Shown: in pieces, positions 29,812-37,029 of the stretch | Position numbering within the stretch: the stretch's first letter is position 1 | Layout: every line of letters begins with the position of its first letter | From: Burkholderiaceae bacterium | GTDB taxonomy: Bacteria; Pseudomonadota; Gammaproteobacteria; Burkholderiales; Burkholderiaceae_E | DNA: 47,553 nt | Assembly: GCA_019635275.1 (NCBI GenBank) | Contig: JAHBZV010000021.1 | Location: forward strand, 1-47,553 | Direction of reading: 5' to 3' | Notes under the pieces: generated by a model | The model's input: only the letters and a program-made list of their open reading frames with translations | Database searches by the model: none | What the model was told of the DNA's origin: nothing | Translations under genes and position numbers: made by a program

Positions 29812-30594
29812 ATGGCAGAACAAGACTACATTCTCGAAACCAGGCGCCTGGTCAAGGAATTCAAGGGCTTCGTCGCGGTCGACGACGTGAACCTGCGCGT
29901 CCGGCGCGGGCACATCCATGCACTGATCGGTCCGAACGGGGCGGGCAAGACCACCGTCTTCAACCTGCTCACGAAGTTCCTGATCCCGACTTCGGGCCAG
30001 ATCCTGTTCAACGGCCACGACATCACCACCGAGAAGCCCGCCCAGGTCGCGCGCCGCGGGATCGTCCGCTCGTTCCAGATCTCGGCGACTTTTCCCAACC
30101 TGACGGTGCTCGACAACGTACGCATCGGCCTGCAGCGCGCGCTCGGTACGTCGTTCCACTTCTGGAAGCCGGCGGCCTCGCTCGAGGTGCTCGACGCCCG
30201 CGCGCTCGAGTTACTCGACACGGTGGGCCTGCGCGAGTTCGCCGGGTACGTCACGGTCGAGTTGCCGTACGGCCGCAAGCGCGCGCTCGAGATCGCCACG
30301 ACGCTGGCCACCGATCCCGAGCTGATGCTGCTCGACGAGCCGACGCAGGGCATGGGCCACGAGGACGTCGAGCGGGTGACGCAGCTCATCAAGAAAGTCT
30401 CGGCGAATCGCACGGTGCTGATGGTCGAGCACAACATGAACGTCGTCGCGGACATCGCCGACACGATCAGCGTGCTGCAGCGCGGGCAGGTCATCGCCGA
30501 GGGCTCGTACGAGGTGGTCTCGAAGAACCCGCAGGTGCTCGAGGCCTACATGGGCAGCGCCACCGAGGAACTCAGGGGGGCGCATGGCCACTAG
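29812..30594 (+). CDS. livG: Branched-chain amino acid type ABC transporter ATP-binding protein LivG
   Basis: LivG is one of the two ATPases of the high-affinity branched-chain amino acid (HAAT) transporter. The 260-residue product has Walker A GPNGAGKTTVFNLL (about 41-54), the VRSFQISATFPNLTVLDNVRIG segment, and Walker B LMLLDEPTQGMGHEDV. The ABC signature (usually LSYG) reads LPYGRKRALEIATTLA. It ends with the BCA-transporter tail AYMGSATEELRGAHGH. The ATG follows about 40 bases of leader. The 3' end overlaps livF by 11 bases. Substrate could be leucine/isoleucine/valine or another amide or amino acid. Confidence 0.92.
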   Translation: MAEQDYILETRRLVKEFKGFVAVDDVNLRVRRGHIHALIGPNGAGKTTVFNLLTKFLIPTSGQILFNGHDITTEKPAQVARRGIVRSFQISATFPNLTVLDNVRIGLQRALGTSFHFWKPAASLEVLDARALELLDTVGLREFAGYVTVELPYGRKRALEIATTLATDPELMLLDEPTQGMGHEDVERVTQLIKKVSANRTVLMVEHNMNVVADIADTISVLQRGQVIAEGSYEVVSKNPQVLEAYMGSATEELRGAHGH

Positions 30595-31297
30595 CGACAC
30601 CGAGTTCCTGCGGATCACCGACCTGCACGCCTTCTACGGCGAATCGCACATCCTGCACGGCGTCGACCTCACCGTGAACCGCGGAGAAGTCGTCACGCTG
30701 CTGGGGCGCAACGGCGCCGGGCGCACGACGACGCTGAAGTCGATCATGGGCCTGGTCGGGCGCCGCAGCGGCTCGATCATGGTCAACGGCGTCGAGGCGG
30801 TCAACCTGCCGCCGCACGCGATCGCGCGCCGCGGAATCGGCTACTGCCCCGAGGAGCGCGGCATCTTCGCGAGCCTGTCGTGCGAGGAGAACCTGCTGCT
30901 GCCTCCGGCGGTCGCCTCGGGCGGCATGGAGCTCGACGAGATCTACGCGATGTTCCCGAACCTGAAGGAGCGGCGCGCGAGCCAGGGCACGCGCCTGTCG
31001 GGTGGCGAGCAGCAGATGCTGGCGGTGGCGCGCATCCTGCGCACCGGCGCGAAGATGCTGCTGCTCGACGAGATCTCCGAAGGGCTGGCGCCGGTGATCG
31101 TGCAGACGCTGGCGCGAATGATCCGGATGCTGCGCGAGAAGGGCTTCACGATCGTGATGGTCGAGCAGAACTTCCGTTTCGCGGCGCCGCTGGCCGACCG
31201 GTTCTACGTGATGGAGCACGGGCGCATCGTCGAGCAGTTCGACGCGGCGCAACTCGAGCAGAAGATGGGCATGCTGCACGAATACCTCGGGGTGTGA
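30584..31297 (+). CDS. livF: Branched-chain amino acid type ABC transporter ATP-binding protein LivF
   Basis: LivF is the second ATPase of the HAAT transporter. The 237-residue product shows the pattern DLHAFYGESHILHGVDL, the ABC signature LSGGEQQMLAVARIL, Walker B MLLLDEISEGLAPVIV and the H-loop region VMVEQN. Its Walker A reads GRNGAGRTTT: Arg47 (codon CGC) replaces the nearly invariant lysine. I think I have seen the same change in other betaproteobacterial LivF proteins but cannot check. The start overlaps livG by 11 bases, so coupling is likely. All other ABC motifs look intact. Confidence 0.92.
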   Translation: MATSDTEFLRITDLHAFYGESHILHGVDLTVNRGEVVTLLGRNGAGRTTTLKSIMGLVGRRSGSIMVNGVEAVNLPPHAIARRGIGYCPEERGIFASLSCEENLLLPPAVASGGMELDEIYAMFPNLKERRASQGTRLSGGEQQMLAVARILRTGAKMLLLDEISEGLAPVIVQTLARMIRMLREKGFTIVMVEQNFRFAAPLADRFYVMEHGRIVEQFDAAQLEQKMGMLHEYLGV

Positions 31298-31346
31298 GCG
31301 CAGCGGCCCGATCGTCGAAGTCCCGAACGCACAAGGAGGAAGCACC

Positions 31347-32561
31347 ATGAAACTGAAGCTCTCGTCGCTGGTGGCCGCAATGGCCCTGGCATTCGCCGGT
31401 GGCGCCGCGCAGGCGCAGATTTCCGGCAACGTCGTCAAGATCGGCGTGATGAACGACATGTCGGGCGTCTACGCCGACATCGGGGGGCCGGGCTCGGTGG
31501 TCGCCGCCAAGATGGCGGTCGAGGACTTCCAGAAGACCTCCAAGGCCGGCCTGAAGGTCGAGATCGTCTCGGCCGACCACCAGAACAAGCCCGACGTCGG
31601 CTCGACGATCGCGCGCCAGTGGTACGACACCGACGGCGTCGACGCCATCGCCGACGTGCCGACCTCGTCGGTCGCGCTGGCCGTCAGCCAGGTCACCCGC
31701 GACAAGGGCAAGGCGTTCCTCGCCACCGGCCCGGCGACCGCCGACCTGACCGGCAAGGCCTGCTCGCCGAACACGGTGCACTGGCTCTACGACACCTGGA
31801 TGCTGGCCAACGGCACCGGCAGCGCGATCGTGAAGACCGGCGGCGACACCTGGTTCTTCCTGACCGCCGACTACGCGTTCGGCCACGCGCTCGAGCGCGA
31901 CACCGAGGCCGTGGTGCTCAAGGCCGGCGGCAAGGTGCTGGGCAAGGTGCGCCACCCGCTCGCGACGCAGGACTTCTCCTCGTTCCTGCTGCAGGCGCAG
32001 GCGTCGAAGGCCAAGGTGATCGGCCTGGCCAACGCAGGCGGCGACACGATCAACTCGATCAAGCAGGCGGCCGAGTTCGGCATCGTCAAGGGTGGCCAGA
32101 GCCTGGCCGGCCTGCTGATGTTCATCACCGACGTCCATGGCCTGGGCCTGCAGACCGCGCAGGGGTTGATCCTGACCGAGACCTTCTACTGGGACCTGAA
32201 CGACCAGACGCGCGCGTGGTCCAAGCGCTTCGCGGCGGCCAACGGCGGCAAGTACCCGTCGATGGACCACGCCGGTGTCTACGGGGTCGTCCTGCACTAC
32301 CTGAAGGCGGTCGAGGCGGCCAAGACCGACGACGGCACCAAGGTCGTCGCCAAGATGAAGGAACTGCCCACCGACGACCCCCTGTTCGGCAAGGGCACCA
32401 TCCGGCAGGACGGCCGCAAGATCCACCCGGCCTACCTGTTCGAGGTCAAGAAGCCGAGCGAGTCGAAGGGCCCTTACGACTACTACAAGCTGCGCGCGAC
32501 GATCCCGGCCGACCAGGCGTTCCGGCCGCTGGCCGAGGGCGGCTGCCCGCTGGTGAAGTGA
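31347..32561 (+). CDS. livK: ABC transporter periplasmic amino-acid-binding protein
   Basis: This is the substrate-binding protein of the liv-type transporter (type I periplasmic fold, ANF/Leu-binding family). Residues 1-23 are a signal peptide ending AAQAQ, followed by NVVKIGVMNDMSGVYADIGG, the usual first strand and ligand-binding loop. The 404-residue length is normal. A strong AAGGAGG site (31333-31339) precedes the ATG. It lies between livF and livH, with a perfect 11-bp hairpin after it, suggesting that it is expressed more highly than the membrane genes. The ligand cannot be read from sequence. Confidence 0.9.
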   Translation: MKLKLSSLVAAMALAFAGGAAQAQISGNVVKIGVMNDMSGVYADIGGPGSVVAAKMAVEDFQKTSKAGLKVEIVSADHQNKPDVGSTIARQWYDTDGVDAIADVPTSSVALAVSQVTRDKGKAFLATGPATADLTGKACSPNTVHWLYDTWMLANGTGSAIVKTGGDTWFFLTADYAFGHALERDTEAVVLKAGGKVLGKVRHPLATQDFSSFLLQAQASKAKVIGLANAGGDTINSIKQAAEFGIVKGGQSLAGLLMFITDVHGLGLQTAQGLILTETFYWDLNDQTRAWSKRFAAANGGKYPSMDHAGVYGVVLHYLKAVEAAKTDDGTKVVAKMKELPTDDPLFGKGTIRQDGRKIHPAYLFEVKKPSESKGPYDYYKLRATIPADQAFRPLAEGGCPLVK

Positions 32562-32590
32562 CGCCGGCAGGCTGAGGCCCAACGGCGCGA

Positions 32591-32617
32591 CCCTCGCGGC
32601 CCCTGTGGCCGCGAGGG
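32591..32617 (+). promoter_or_regulatory. Perfect 11-bp hairpin between livK and livH
   Basis: CCCTCGCGGCC (32591-32601) and GGCCGCGAGGG (32607-32617) pair fully with a 5-base loop. Hairpins after binding-protein genes commonly stabilise the upstream mRNA or cause partial termination, raising the binding protein over the permease. No T-run follows, so complete termination is unlikely. Confidence 0.55.
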
Positions 32618-32651
32618 CACGCCTCCCCGCAAACCACCGGATCGACCCTCG

Positions 32652-33536
32652 ATGGAGATCTTCGGCATCCCGACCCAGGCGCTGTTCGGCCAGCTGCTGA
32701 TCGGCCTGATCAACGGCTCGTTCTACGCACTGCTGTCGCTCGGCCTGGCGGTCATCTTCGGGCTGCTGAACATCATCAACTTCACGCACGGCGCGCAGTA
32801 CATGTTCGGCGCGTTCGTCGCCTACCTGCTGCTCAACCGGTTCGGCATCGGCTACTGGTGGGCGCTGCTGATCGCGCCGATCGTCGTCGGCGCGACCGGC
32901 ATCGTCATCGAGCGGCTGATGCTGTCGAAGCTCTACAAGCTCGACCACCTCTACGGGCTGCTGCTCACGTTCGGTGTCGCGCTGATCATGGAAGGTCTGT
33001 TCCGAAACGAGTTCGGCTCGTCGGGCCTGCCGTACCCGAGCCCGCCGCAGCTCACTGGCGGCCACAACCTCGGTTTCATGTTCCTTCCCAACTACCGGGG
33101 GTGGGTCATCGTCGCTTCGCTGATCGTCTGCCTGGGCACCTGGTACGCGATCGAGCGCACCCGGCTGGGCGCCTACCTGCGCGCCGCCACCGAGAACCCG
33201 CAACTGGTGCAGGCTTTCGGCATCAACGTGCCGCGGATGATCACGCTCACCTACGGCTTCGGCGTCGCGCTGGCGGCGTTCGCCGGCGTGATGGCGGCGC
33301 CCATCTACCAGGTCAGCCCGCAGATGGGGGCCAACCTGATCATCGTCGTGTTCGCCGTCGTCGTGATCGGCGGAATGGGGTCGATCCTCGGCTCGGTGCT
33401 CACCGGATTCGGGCTCGGCCTCATCGAGGGACTCACCAAGGTGTTCTACCCGGAAGCGTCGAACACGGTGATCTTCGTGATCATGGCGATCGTTCTGCTG
33501 ATCAAGCCGGCAGGCTTGTTCGGCACCCAGAAATAG
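32652..33536 (+). CDS. livH: Branched-chain amino acid type ABC transporter permease LivH
   Basis: LivH is the first membrane subunit of the transporter. The 294-residue product has about eight hydrophobic segments and the family motifs GLINGSFYALLSLGLAVIFG at the N terminus, IINFTHGAQYMFGAF, and VVIGGMGSILGSVLTGFGLG near the C terminus. The ATG lies 90 bases after livK, with the hairpin between them. It ends 7 bases before the livM start. Function is inferred from synteny with livG/F/K/M and motif identity. Confidence 0.94.
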   Translation: MEIFGIPTQALFGQLLIGLINGSFYALLSLGLAVIFGLLNIINFTHGAQYMFGAFVAYLLLNRFGIGYWWALLIAPIVVGATGIVIERLMLSKLYKLDHLYGLLLTFGVALIMEGLFRNEFGSSGLPYPSPPQLTGGHNLGFMFLPNYRGWVIVASLIVCLGTWYAIERTRLGAYLRAATENPQLVQAFGINVPRMITLTYGFGVALAAFAGVMAAPIYQVSPQMGANLIIVVFAVVVIGGMGSILGSVLTGFGLGLIEGLTKVFYPEASNTVIFVIMAIVLLIKPAGLFGTQK

Positions 33537-33543
33537 GACGGCG

Positions 33544-34509
33544 ATGGCGGGCAACGCAACTTCCCACGTGTCGGGCGCCAAGGGCGACACCCGCCACCAG
33601 CGCATCGCGTTCGTGCTGATGGTCGCGATCTTCGCGCTGTTGCCGCTGGTCGCGTACCCGGTCTTCCTGATGAAGGTGATGTGCTTCGCGCTATTCGCGT
33701 GCGCCTTCAACCTGCTGATCGGATTCGGCGGGCTGCTTTCGTTCGGGCACGCGATGTTCCTTGGCACTGCCGGCTACGTCTCCGCGCATGCCGCGAAGGT
33801 CTGGGGATTCTCCCCCGAGCTGGCGATCCTGTTCGCCACCGGCTGCGCAGCGCTGCTCGGGCTGGTCACCGGTCTGCTGGCGATCCGGCGGCAGGGCATC
33901 TACTTCGCGATGATCACGCTGGCGCTCGCGCAGATGGTGTACTTCTTCTATCTGCAGGCGCCGTTCACCGGCGGCGAGGACGGCATCCAGGCGGTGCCAC
34001 GCGGCAAGCTGTTCGGCCTGTTCGACCTCGGCTCGGCGGCGGGCATGTACCCGCTGGTGATGGCGATCTTCGTCGGCGGCTTCCTGATCATCTGGCGCGC
34101 CGTCAACTCGCCGTTCGGGCAGATCCTCAAGGCGATCCGCGAGAACGAGGCGCGCGCCACTTCGCTCGGCTACGACGTCGATCGCTACAAGCTGCTCGCC
34201 TTCGTGCTGTCGGCGACGCTGTCGGGCCTGGCCGGCGCGACCAAGGCGCTCGTGTTCCAGCTCGCCTCGCTCACCGACGTCTACTGGACGATGTCGGGCG
34301 AGGTGGTCCTGATGACGCTGCTCGGCGGCCTGGGCACGCTGTTCGGCCCGGTCGTCGGCGCGGCGATCATCATCACGATGCAGAACTACCTGGCCCAGAT
34401 CGGCGCCTGGGTCACCGTCGTCCAGGGCGCGATCTTCGTGGTCTGCGTGATGGCGTTCCGGCGTGGCGTCGTCGGCGAGATCGCGAACTGGCTGAAGAAA
34501 CCGCTGTAG
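33544..34509 (+). CDS. livM: Branched-chain amino acid type ABC transporter permease LivM
   Basis: LivM is the second membrane subunit. The 321-residue product has an ~18-residue polar N terminus, then about eight membrane helices. Family motifs include NLLIGFGGLLSFGHAMFLG, FAMITLALAQMVYF, and LLGGLGTLFGPVVGAAIII. It is the last gene of the liv set in this window. A hairpin CCCCCGC-TTC-GCGGGGG lies about 50 bases after its stop, within the structured element that follows. Confidence 0.94.
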   Translation: MAGNATSHVSGAKGDTRHQRIAFVLMVAIFALLPLVAYPVFLMKVMCFALFACAFNLLIGFGGLLSFGHAMFLGTAGYVSAHAAKVWGFSPELAILFATGCAALLGLVTGLLAIRRQGIYFAMITLALAQMVYFFYLQAPFTGGEDGIQAVPRGKLFGLFDLGSAAGMYPLVMAIFVGGFLIIWRAVNSPFGQILKAIRENEARATSLGYDVDRYKLLAFVLSATLSGLAGATKALVFQLASLTDVYWTMSGEVVLMTLLGGLGTLFGPVVGAAIIITMQNYLAQIGAWVTVVQGAIFVVCVMAFRRGVVGEIANWLKKPL

Positions 34510-34516
34510 CTGCGCG

Positions 34517-34758
34517 GGCAAAGGTGCGGGCCGTCGGCCGCGGGCGCGCCTGGTGCTTGCCCCCGCTTCGCGGGGGTGCCCTGCGATGCTCGGAGCGCCG
34601 GCCTGCGCGGCGAAACTCGCTCCGCGCGCTTCGCGCGCTGCGCTCAGACAATCGCCGCGAGAATGATGGACGAAGCGCGCTTCGCGCGCAGGCCGGCACT
34701 CCTGCGCTTCTCGGCTGCGCACAAGGCGCGCCCGCGGCCGACGGCCCGCGCCTTTGCC
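34517..34758. repeat. 242-bp structured intergenic element with 40-bp inverted terminal arms
   Basis: Arms 34517-34556 and 34719-34758 are reverse complements at 38 of 40 positions. Inside are a second inverted pair (34592-34609 with 34685-34702, 17 of 18), a perfect hairpin CCCCCGC-TTC-GCGGGGG (34560-34576), and two exact copies of GCGCGCTTCGCGCGC (34624-34638, 34675-34689). It fills most of the 327-base gap between livM and the aldehyde dehydrogenase; no reading frame stands out. It looks like a MITE or palindromic interspersed repeat. I saw no target-site duplication at its ends. Confidence 0.75.
34560..34576 (+). terminator. Hairpin after livM (candidate terminator)
   Basis: CCCCCGC (34560-34566), loop TTC, GCGGGGG (34570-34576): a perfect 7-bp stem with a small stable loop, 50 bases after the livM stop. 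No T-run follows. It could end the liv transcript, but it is also part of the larger palindromic element. Confidence 0.35.
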
Positions 34759-34836
34759 GATACCGTTGTGGTGTTCGTGGGTAAAGGCTCCGTCTGAGAC
34801 GCGCGACCGTCGAAGGCGGGCGAAGCCCTTCAAACT

Positions 34837-36414
34837 TCAGTCGACGATCGTCTGCGACTGCTCGCGCAGGTAAAGCGGCAGGTACCAGAACGAGCCGATC
34901 GCCTTGCCGGTGGTCCCGCTCGCCTTCCAGCCGCCGAACGGCTGGTAGCCCGGCCAGGCGCCGGTGGTCGCGCCCTGCGGCCGGTTCACGTAGGTGACGC
35001 CGGCCTCGATGCGGTCGAGGAATGGGTCGATCTCGTCGCGCGCACCGTAGAAGCCCGCGGTCAGGCCGTAGTCCGACTGGTTCGCCTCGTCGATCGCCTC
35101 GTCGAGCGAGTCGACCTCGCTCAGCAGGACCAGCGGCACGAAGTGCTCGTCGCGCCAGAGCGCGTCGTCGCGCGGAGCGCTCGCCACGGTCGGCGCCACG
35201 AACCAGCCCTGCGCGAGAGCGCCCTCGTCGAGGGCACGGCCGCCTGCGTCGATGCGGCCGACCTCGCGCAGGCGCTCGACGCAGCGCAGGTAGCGGTCGC
35301 GGGCGCTCCGGTTGATCACCGGCCCCATCCAGTGGCTGCGCTCGGTCGGATCGCCGATCGCGATCGCCTGTGTGGCGGCGACGAGCCGCTCGCGCAGCGC
35401 CTGCGCGACCGGGCGCTCGACCAGCACGCGCGAGCAGGCCGAGCACTTCTGGCCCTGGAGGCCGAAGGCGGAGCGCCAGATGCCGGTGACTGCCCGCTCG
35501 AGGTCGGCGTGGCGGGTCACGATCGCTGCGTTCTTGCCACCCATCTCGGCGATGCAGGGGCGCGGCCAGCGGCCCTGTGCGAAGCGGCGCAGGATGCCCA
35601 TGCCGACCGGGTACGACCCGGTGAACGTCGCCCCGGCGACGTCGGGATGCCCGACCAGTGCGTCACCCACGGCGCCGCCGGCGCCGGTGACGAAATTCAG
35701 CACGCCGTCCGGCAGTCCGGCGTCGCGAAACGCCTCGAGCAGCAGCCAGCCGGTGAGCGAGGTGTCGCTGGCGACCTTGAACACCACCGTGTTCCCCGCC
35801 GCGAGCGCCGCGCCGATCGGGCCGCCGGCCAGCGCGAACGGGAAGTTGAACGGGGCGATGACCGCCCAGACGCCGTAGGGCCTGAGCCGCGTGCGGTTGC
35901 GGCTGACGAAGCCGGCGAGCGGGTCGTTGGGCAGGTCGCGCCGAAAGCCGTCGTTGGCCTGCATCTGGTCGCAGTACCAGGCGACGAGGTCGGCGGTTTC
36001 CTGGACCTCGCCGAGCGACTCCATCCGGTTCTTGCCGACTTCGATCGCCATCGCGGCCGAGATCTCGTACACCCGCTCCTCGATCAGCGCCGCCGCACGG
36101 CGCAGCAACGCGACGCGATCGGGCCACGGCATCCGCGACCAGGACGGGAACGCGCTGCGCGCGGCGGCGACCGCGGCATCGACGTCGGCGGCGCTGCCCG
36201 ACTGGAATCGTCCGACCAGCAGGTCGGTGTCGATCGGCGAGCGCACCTCGAAGCTCGCCCCCGCCAGGCGCGGCTTGCCGTCGACGAACATCGGATGCTC
36301 CTGTCCGAGCGCGGGGCGCACGCGCGCCAGTGCCGCGTCGAAGCGCTCGTGCATCCCCGGCGGCGGGTCGAACATCGTCGAGTAGGTCAGGCGAAACGAT
36401 GCGGGCGTGTCCAT
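34837..36414 (-). CDS. Aldehyde dehydrogenase, P5C-dehydrogenase-like
   Basis: This 525-residue NAD(P)-dependent aldehyde dehydrogenase resembles 1-pyrroline-5-carboxylate (glutamate semialdehyde) dehydrogenases by its GQKCSACSR active site (Cys324) and CIAEMGGKNAAIV with Glu290. It also has Asn190 in APFNFP and a long N-terminal part with FRLTYSTMF. Substrate use is inferred; other semialdehydes are possible. It would feed an amino-acid-derived carbon skeleton into glutamate. It is convergent with livM and separated from the VOC gene by a strong hairpin. No proline dehydrogenase domain is present. Confidence 0.82.
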   Translation of the reverse strand: MDTPASFRLTYSTMFDPPPGMHERFDAALARVRPALGQEHPMFVDGKPRLAGASFEVRSPIDTDLLVGRFQSGSAADVDAAVAAARSAFPSWSRMPWPDRVALLRRAAALIEERVYEISAAMAIEVGKNRMESLGEVQETADLVAWYCDQMQANDGFRRDLPNDPLAGFVSRNRTRLRPYGVWAVIAPFNFPFALAGGPIGAALAAGNTVVFKVASDTSLTGWLLLEAFRDAGLPDGVLNFVTGAGGAVGDALVGHPDVAGATFTGSYPVGMGILRRFAQGRWPRPCIAEMGGKNAAIVTRHADLERAVTGIWRSAFGLQGQKCSACSRVLVERPVAQALRERLVAATQAIAIGDPTERSHWMGPVINRSARDRYLRCVERLREVGRIDAGGRALDEGALAQGWFVAPTVASAPRDDALWRDEHFVPLVLLSEVDSLDEAIDEANQSDYGLTAGFYGARDEIDPFLDRIEAGVTYVNRPQGATTGAWPGYQPFGGWKASGTTGKAIGSFWYLPLYLREQSQTIVD

Positions 36415-36502
36415 CGGCGGCTCCGTAAGCGGTCTTGCGATCCGCCGAAGTTACCGCAATCGCGGGGCCATGGATAAGCGGCGGGCGGGCGCCGGCGAGC
36501 CG

Positions 36503-36535
36503 CGCGAGGGGCGCCGCAGCGGCGACCCCCTCGCG
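36503..36535 (-). terminator. Strong hairpin between the VOC gene and the aldehyde dehydrogenase
   Basis: CGCGAGGGG (36503-36511) pairs with CCCCTCGCG (36527-36535), and the interior continues with CGCCG/CGGCG around a CAG loop, with a 2-base bulge. It lies just after the VOC stop on the - strand. No T-run follows. A terminator or attenuator is plausible. Confidence 0.45.
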
Positions 36536-36545
36536 GGTGTACCCG

Positions 36546-36926
36546 CTAGGCCACGAGCTCCGAGATCTCGATCAGGTTCAGGTCGGGGTCGCGCAGGTAG
36601 ATCGAGCGCAGTTGCGAGGTGGCGCCCGTGCGCATCACCGGGCCTTCGATGATCGACACGCCCAGCGCCTGCAGCCGCGCGATCACCTGATCGAGCGGTA
36701 CGCCGGCGATGAAGCACAGGTCCAGCGCGCCGGGGACCGGGAGATGGGCTTTCGGCTCGTATTCGCGGCCCTTCACGTGCAGGTTGATCTTCTGGCTGCC
36801 GAAGCTGAACGCCTTGCGCCCGGCGCCGAAAGTCTCGAGCTTCATCCCCATCACTTCGGTGTAGAAGCGGATGCAGGCGGCCTCGTCGGCGGTCGTGACG
36901 ACGATGTGGTCGATGTGGTCGATCAT
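36546..36926 (-). CDS. VOC (glyoxalase / dioxygenase fold) family protein
   Basis: The 126-residue product is a single-module vicinal-oxygen-chelate protein with two beta-alpha-beta-beta-beta halves. Candidate metal ligands are His7 (HIDHIVV), His50 (INLHVKG) and Glu120 (NLIEISE), the last in the usual position. I cannot assign a reaction. In the P. aeruginosa itaconate region a VOC gene (PA0880, from memory) sits between the acyl-CoA dehydrogenase and the PrpD-like gene. Here a VOC gene lies downstream of the lyase, separated by folE2 and a cytochrome, so the relation is possible but not shown. Confidence 0.8.
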   Translation of the reverse strand: MIDHIDHIVVTTADEAACIRFYTEVMGMKLETFGAGRKAFSFGSQKINLHVKGREYEPKAHLPVPGALDLCFIAGVPLDQVIARLQALGVSIIEGPVMRTGATSQLRSIYLRDPDLNLIEISELVA

Positions 36927-37001
36927 GTGAGAGGCTCCGGAAGCGGCGCGGCGGCGCGGCGCTCGTCGTGGCGCTGCGCCGACCTGTCCATGCCGGGAGC
37001 C

Positions 37002-37007
37002 AGTGTA
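37002..37007 (-). promoter_or_regulatory. Candidate -10 element for the VOC gene
   Basis: On the - strand TACACT lies about 75 bases before the VOC ATG, after the cytochrome stop. No -35 is recognised. If used, VOC would be transcribed separately from folE2/cytochrome. Confidence 0.2.
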
Positions 37008-37029
37008 CCCGGGCGCGCCCCCCGCAGCC

